From Paraescarpia echinospica (Eukaryota > Annelida > Polychaeta > Sabellida > Siboglinidae), in contig CM034537.1 in the NCBI GenBank assembly GCA_020002185.1, forward strand, positions 5,956,465 through 6,020,464: a stretch of 64,000 nucleotides of DNA, written 5' to 3'. The position numbers and the translations under genes were made by a program. Numbering within the stretch: the stretch's first letter is position 1; the number at the start of each line of letters is the position of its first letter. The notes beneath the pieces were generated by a model. The model did not search any database. It was not told the origin of the DNA and worked only from the letters and a program-made list of their open reading frames with translations. Shown one piece after another: positions 62,852 to 64,000 of this stretch.

Positions 62852-62940
62852 GCGAAATATTAAGTTACTGTTTTCAACTGATCGATATTCAGCCAAATGC
62901 TGAATATCGATCAGTTGAAAACAGTAACTTAATATTTCGC
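62852..62940. repeat. Snap-back hairpin 7 in the satellite
   Basis: Same module with perfect arms, like hairpin 3. Confidence 0.9.
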
Positions 62941-64000
62941 ATTTGGCAACGGTTTTAATTGTTCATTACCCCCTATACATAAAAACCAACCGTCAGAAAA
63001 CGTCTAGATTGCTGTTGTTGTAAGCTATACTTTCGTAGAAGCCAAATATTGTTTTATCACTTTTAATTTATTGATATTGAGTATTTGGGAACGTTTCTAA
63101 TTGTTGATTACCCATATAAAATTAAATCTAAACGTCAGAAAACGTCAGGATTGCTGATTTCATCAGCTATACTTTTATACAAGCGAAATATTATCCTATA
63201 AATTCCAATTAATTGATTTCAGCCTTCAACAACGTTTATAATGGATATATACCACACAATAACTAAAAATTAACTGTCAGAAAACATATATTGCTGTTGA
63301 GGTAAGTTGTACCGTCTTACACTCGAAATATTATGCTATATCTTAAAATGATCGATATTCAGCATTTGGCAATCGTTTTAATTGTTCATTTCCACCAATA
63401 CATCAAAACTAACCGTCAAAAAATGTCTAGATTGCTAATTTGATCAGCTGTACTGTCATACAAGCGAAATGTTATTCTATAACTTACAATTAATTGATTT
63501 GAGCCTTCACCAACGTTTCTAAAGGATATATACCACACAATAACTAAAAATTAACCGTCAAAAAACATATATTGCTGTTATGGTAAGTTGTAGTCATACA
63601 CTCAAAATATCATGCTATATCTTTCAAATAATCGATATTCAGCATTTGGCAACCGTTTAAATTGTTCATTAACACCAATACATGAAAACTAACCGTCAGA
63701 AAACGTCTAGATTGCTGATATTATCAGCTATACTGTCATTCAAGCGAAATATTATGCTATAACTTCCAATTAATTGATTTTCAGCCCTCACCAACGTTTT
63801 TAAAGGATATATACCACACAATAACTAAAAATTAACCGTCAGAAATCAAATATTGCTGTTATTGCAAGTTGTACATTTATAAAGGCGAAATATTATGTTA
63901 CTGTTTCCAACTGATCGATATTCAGCATTTGGGAACGGTTTTGATTGTTTATTACCCCTATACATAAAAACGAACCGTCAGTAAACGTCTATTTTACTGA

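Larger units (their letters stand above)
47440..64000. repeat. Satellite array, monomer about 141 bp, with higher-order structure
   Basis: Monomers are joined at an AACCGTCAGAAAA-type box that recurs every 138-143 bp (for example 49404, 49545, 49688, 49828, 49970, 50108, 50251, 50394). Shared inner words are GCGAAATATTATGCTATAAC, AACTGATCGATATTCAGCAT, CCAACGTTTTTAAAGGATAT and ATACCACACAATAACTAAAA. At least six monomer types differ in fixed ways and follow each other in set order, giving a nine-monomer unit of 1314 bp (48891 against 50205, and hairpins 49265 against 50579). The first monomers (47440-48300) are more diverged, as at an array edge. The array is open at the window end. A+T-rich, no coding capacity. 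Confidence 0.95.

Noticed and set aside
47440..64000. CRISPR-like array
   Set aside because: Repeats make up the whole monomer with no unique spacers, and the setting is eukaryotic satellite.

Overview
This looks like repeat-dominated, A+T-rich DNA from an invertebrate animal nuclear genome. The evidence is the mix of mobile elements: a hAT relic with a BED finger, an IS1016-like Merlin transposon, a MULE-like relic, several non-LTR retrotransposon families, and tRNA-like SINE heads, plus long satellites. A lophotrochozoan such as a mollusc would fit, but that is inference and no marker gene fixes the taxon. I found no intact host gene, rRNA, functional tRNA, operon or CRISPR array. Every protein family I recognise belongs to a transposable element, and nearly all copies are broken.

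Layout, left to right. Positions 1-7760 are a degenerate minisatellite with a period of about 42 bp, split at 3222-4999 by a hAT element carrying GTACTC-rich subterminal arrays. Positions 7761-18271 are mostly unassignable DNA with TE debris: a LINE 3' tail (about 9520-9630), three copies of a dispersed repeat (11584, 12050, 16308), a minus-strand reverse-transcriptase relic joined to a tRNA-like head (13925-15030), a MULE-like element (15396-16050) and a possible hAT end (16676).

Positions 18272-43553 form one very large palindrome: two arms of about 12.16 kb (18272-30430 and 31388-43553) around a 957-bp spacer made of a roughly 12-bp tandem repeat. Each arm holds mirror-image copies of an RTE/F52C9.6-like reverse transcriptase, a CR1/Jockey-like LINE, a LINE ORF1-like relic and a SINE. 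The arms are nearly but not exactly identical. They differ by substitutions, a 7-nt indel and a stop codon present in only one arm, so this is not simply one read copied back on itself.

Positions 43650-44400 are an endonuclease fragment of a LINE on the minus strand. Positions 44418-46669 are a Merlin DNA transposon with inverted ends of about 95 bp and a broken transposase. From about 47440 to the window end there is at least 16.5 kb of satellite with monomers of about 141 bp in a higher-order arrangement (a 9-monomer unit of 1314 bp is seen). It contains seven copies of an 89-bp snap-back hairpin, and larger blocks duplicated at exact offsets (1314, 2254, 6965, 8272 and 10817 bp).

The genes do not work together as a system. 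The interest lies in DNA architecture: the giant palindrome, the hairpin-bearing satellite and the transposon relics. All coordinates of repeats are by eye and can be off by a few bases; family names come from motif recognition, not from a search.
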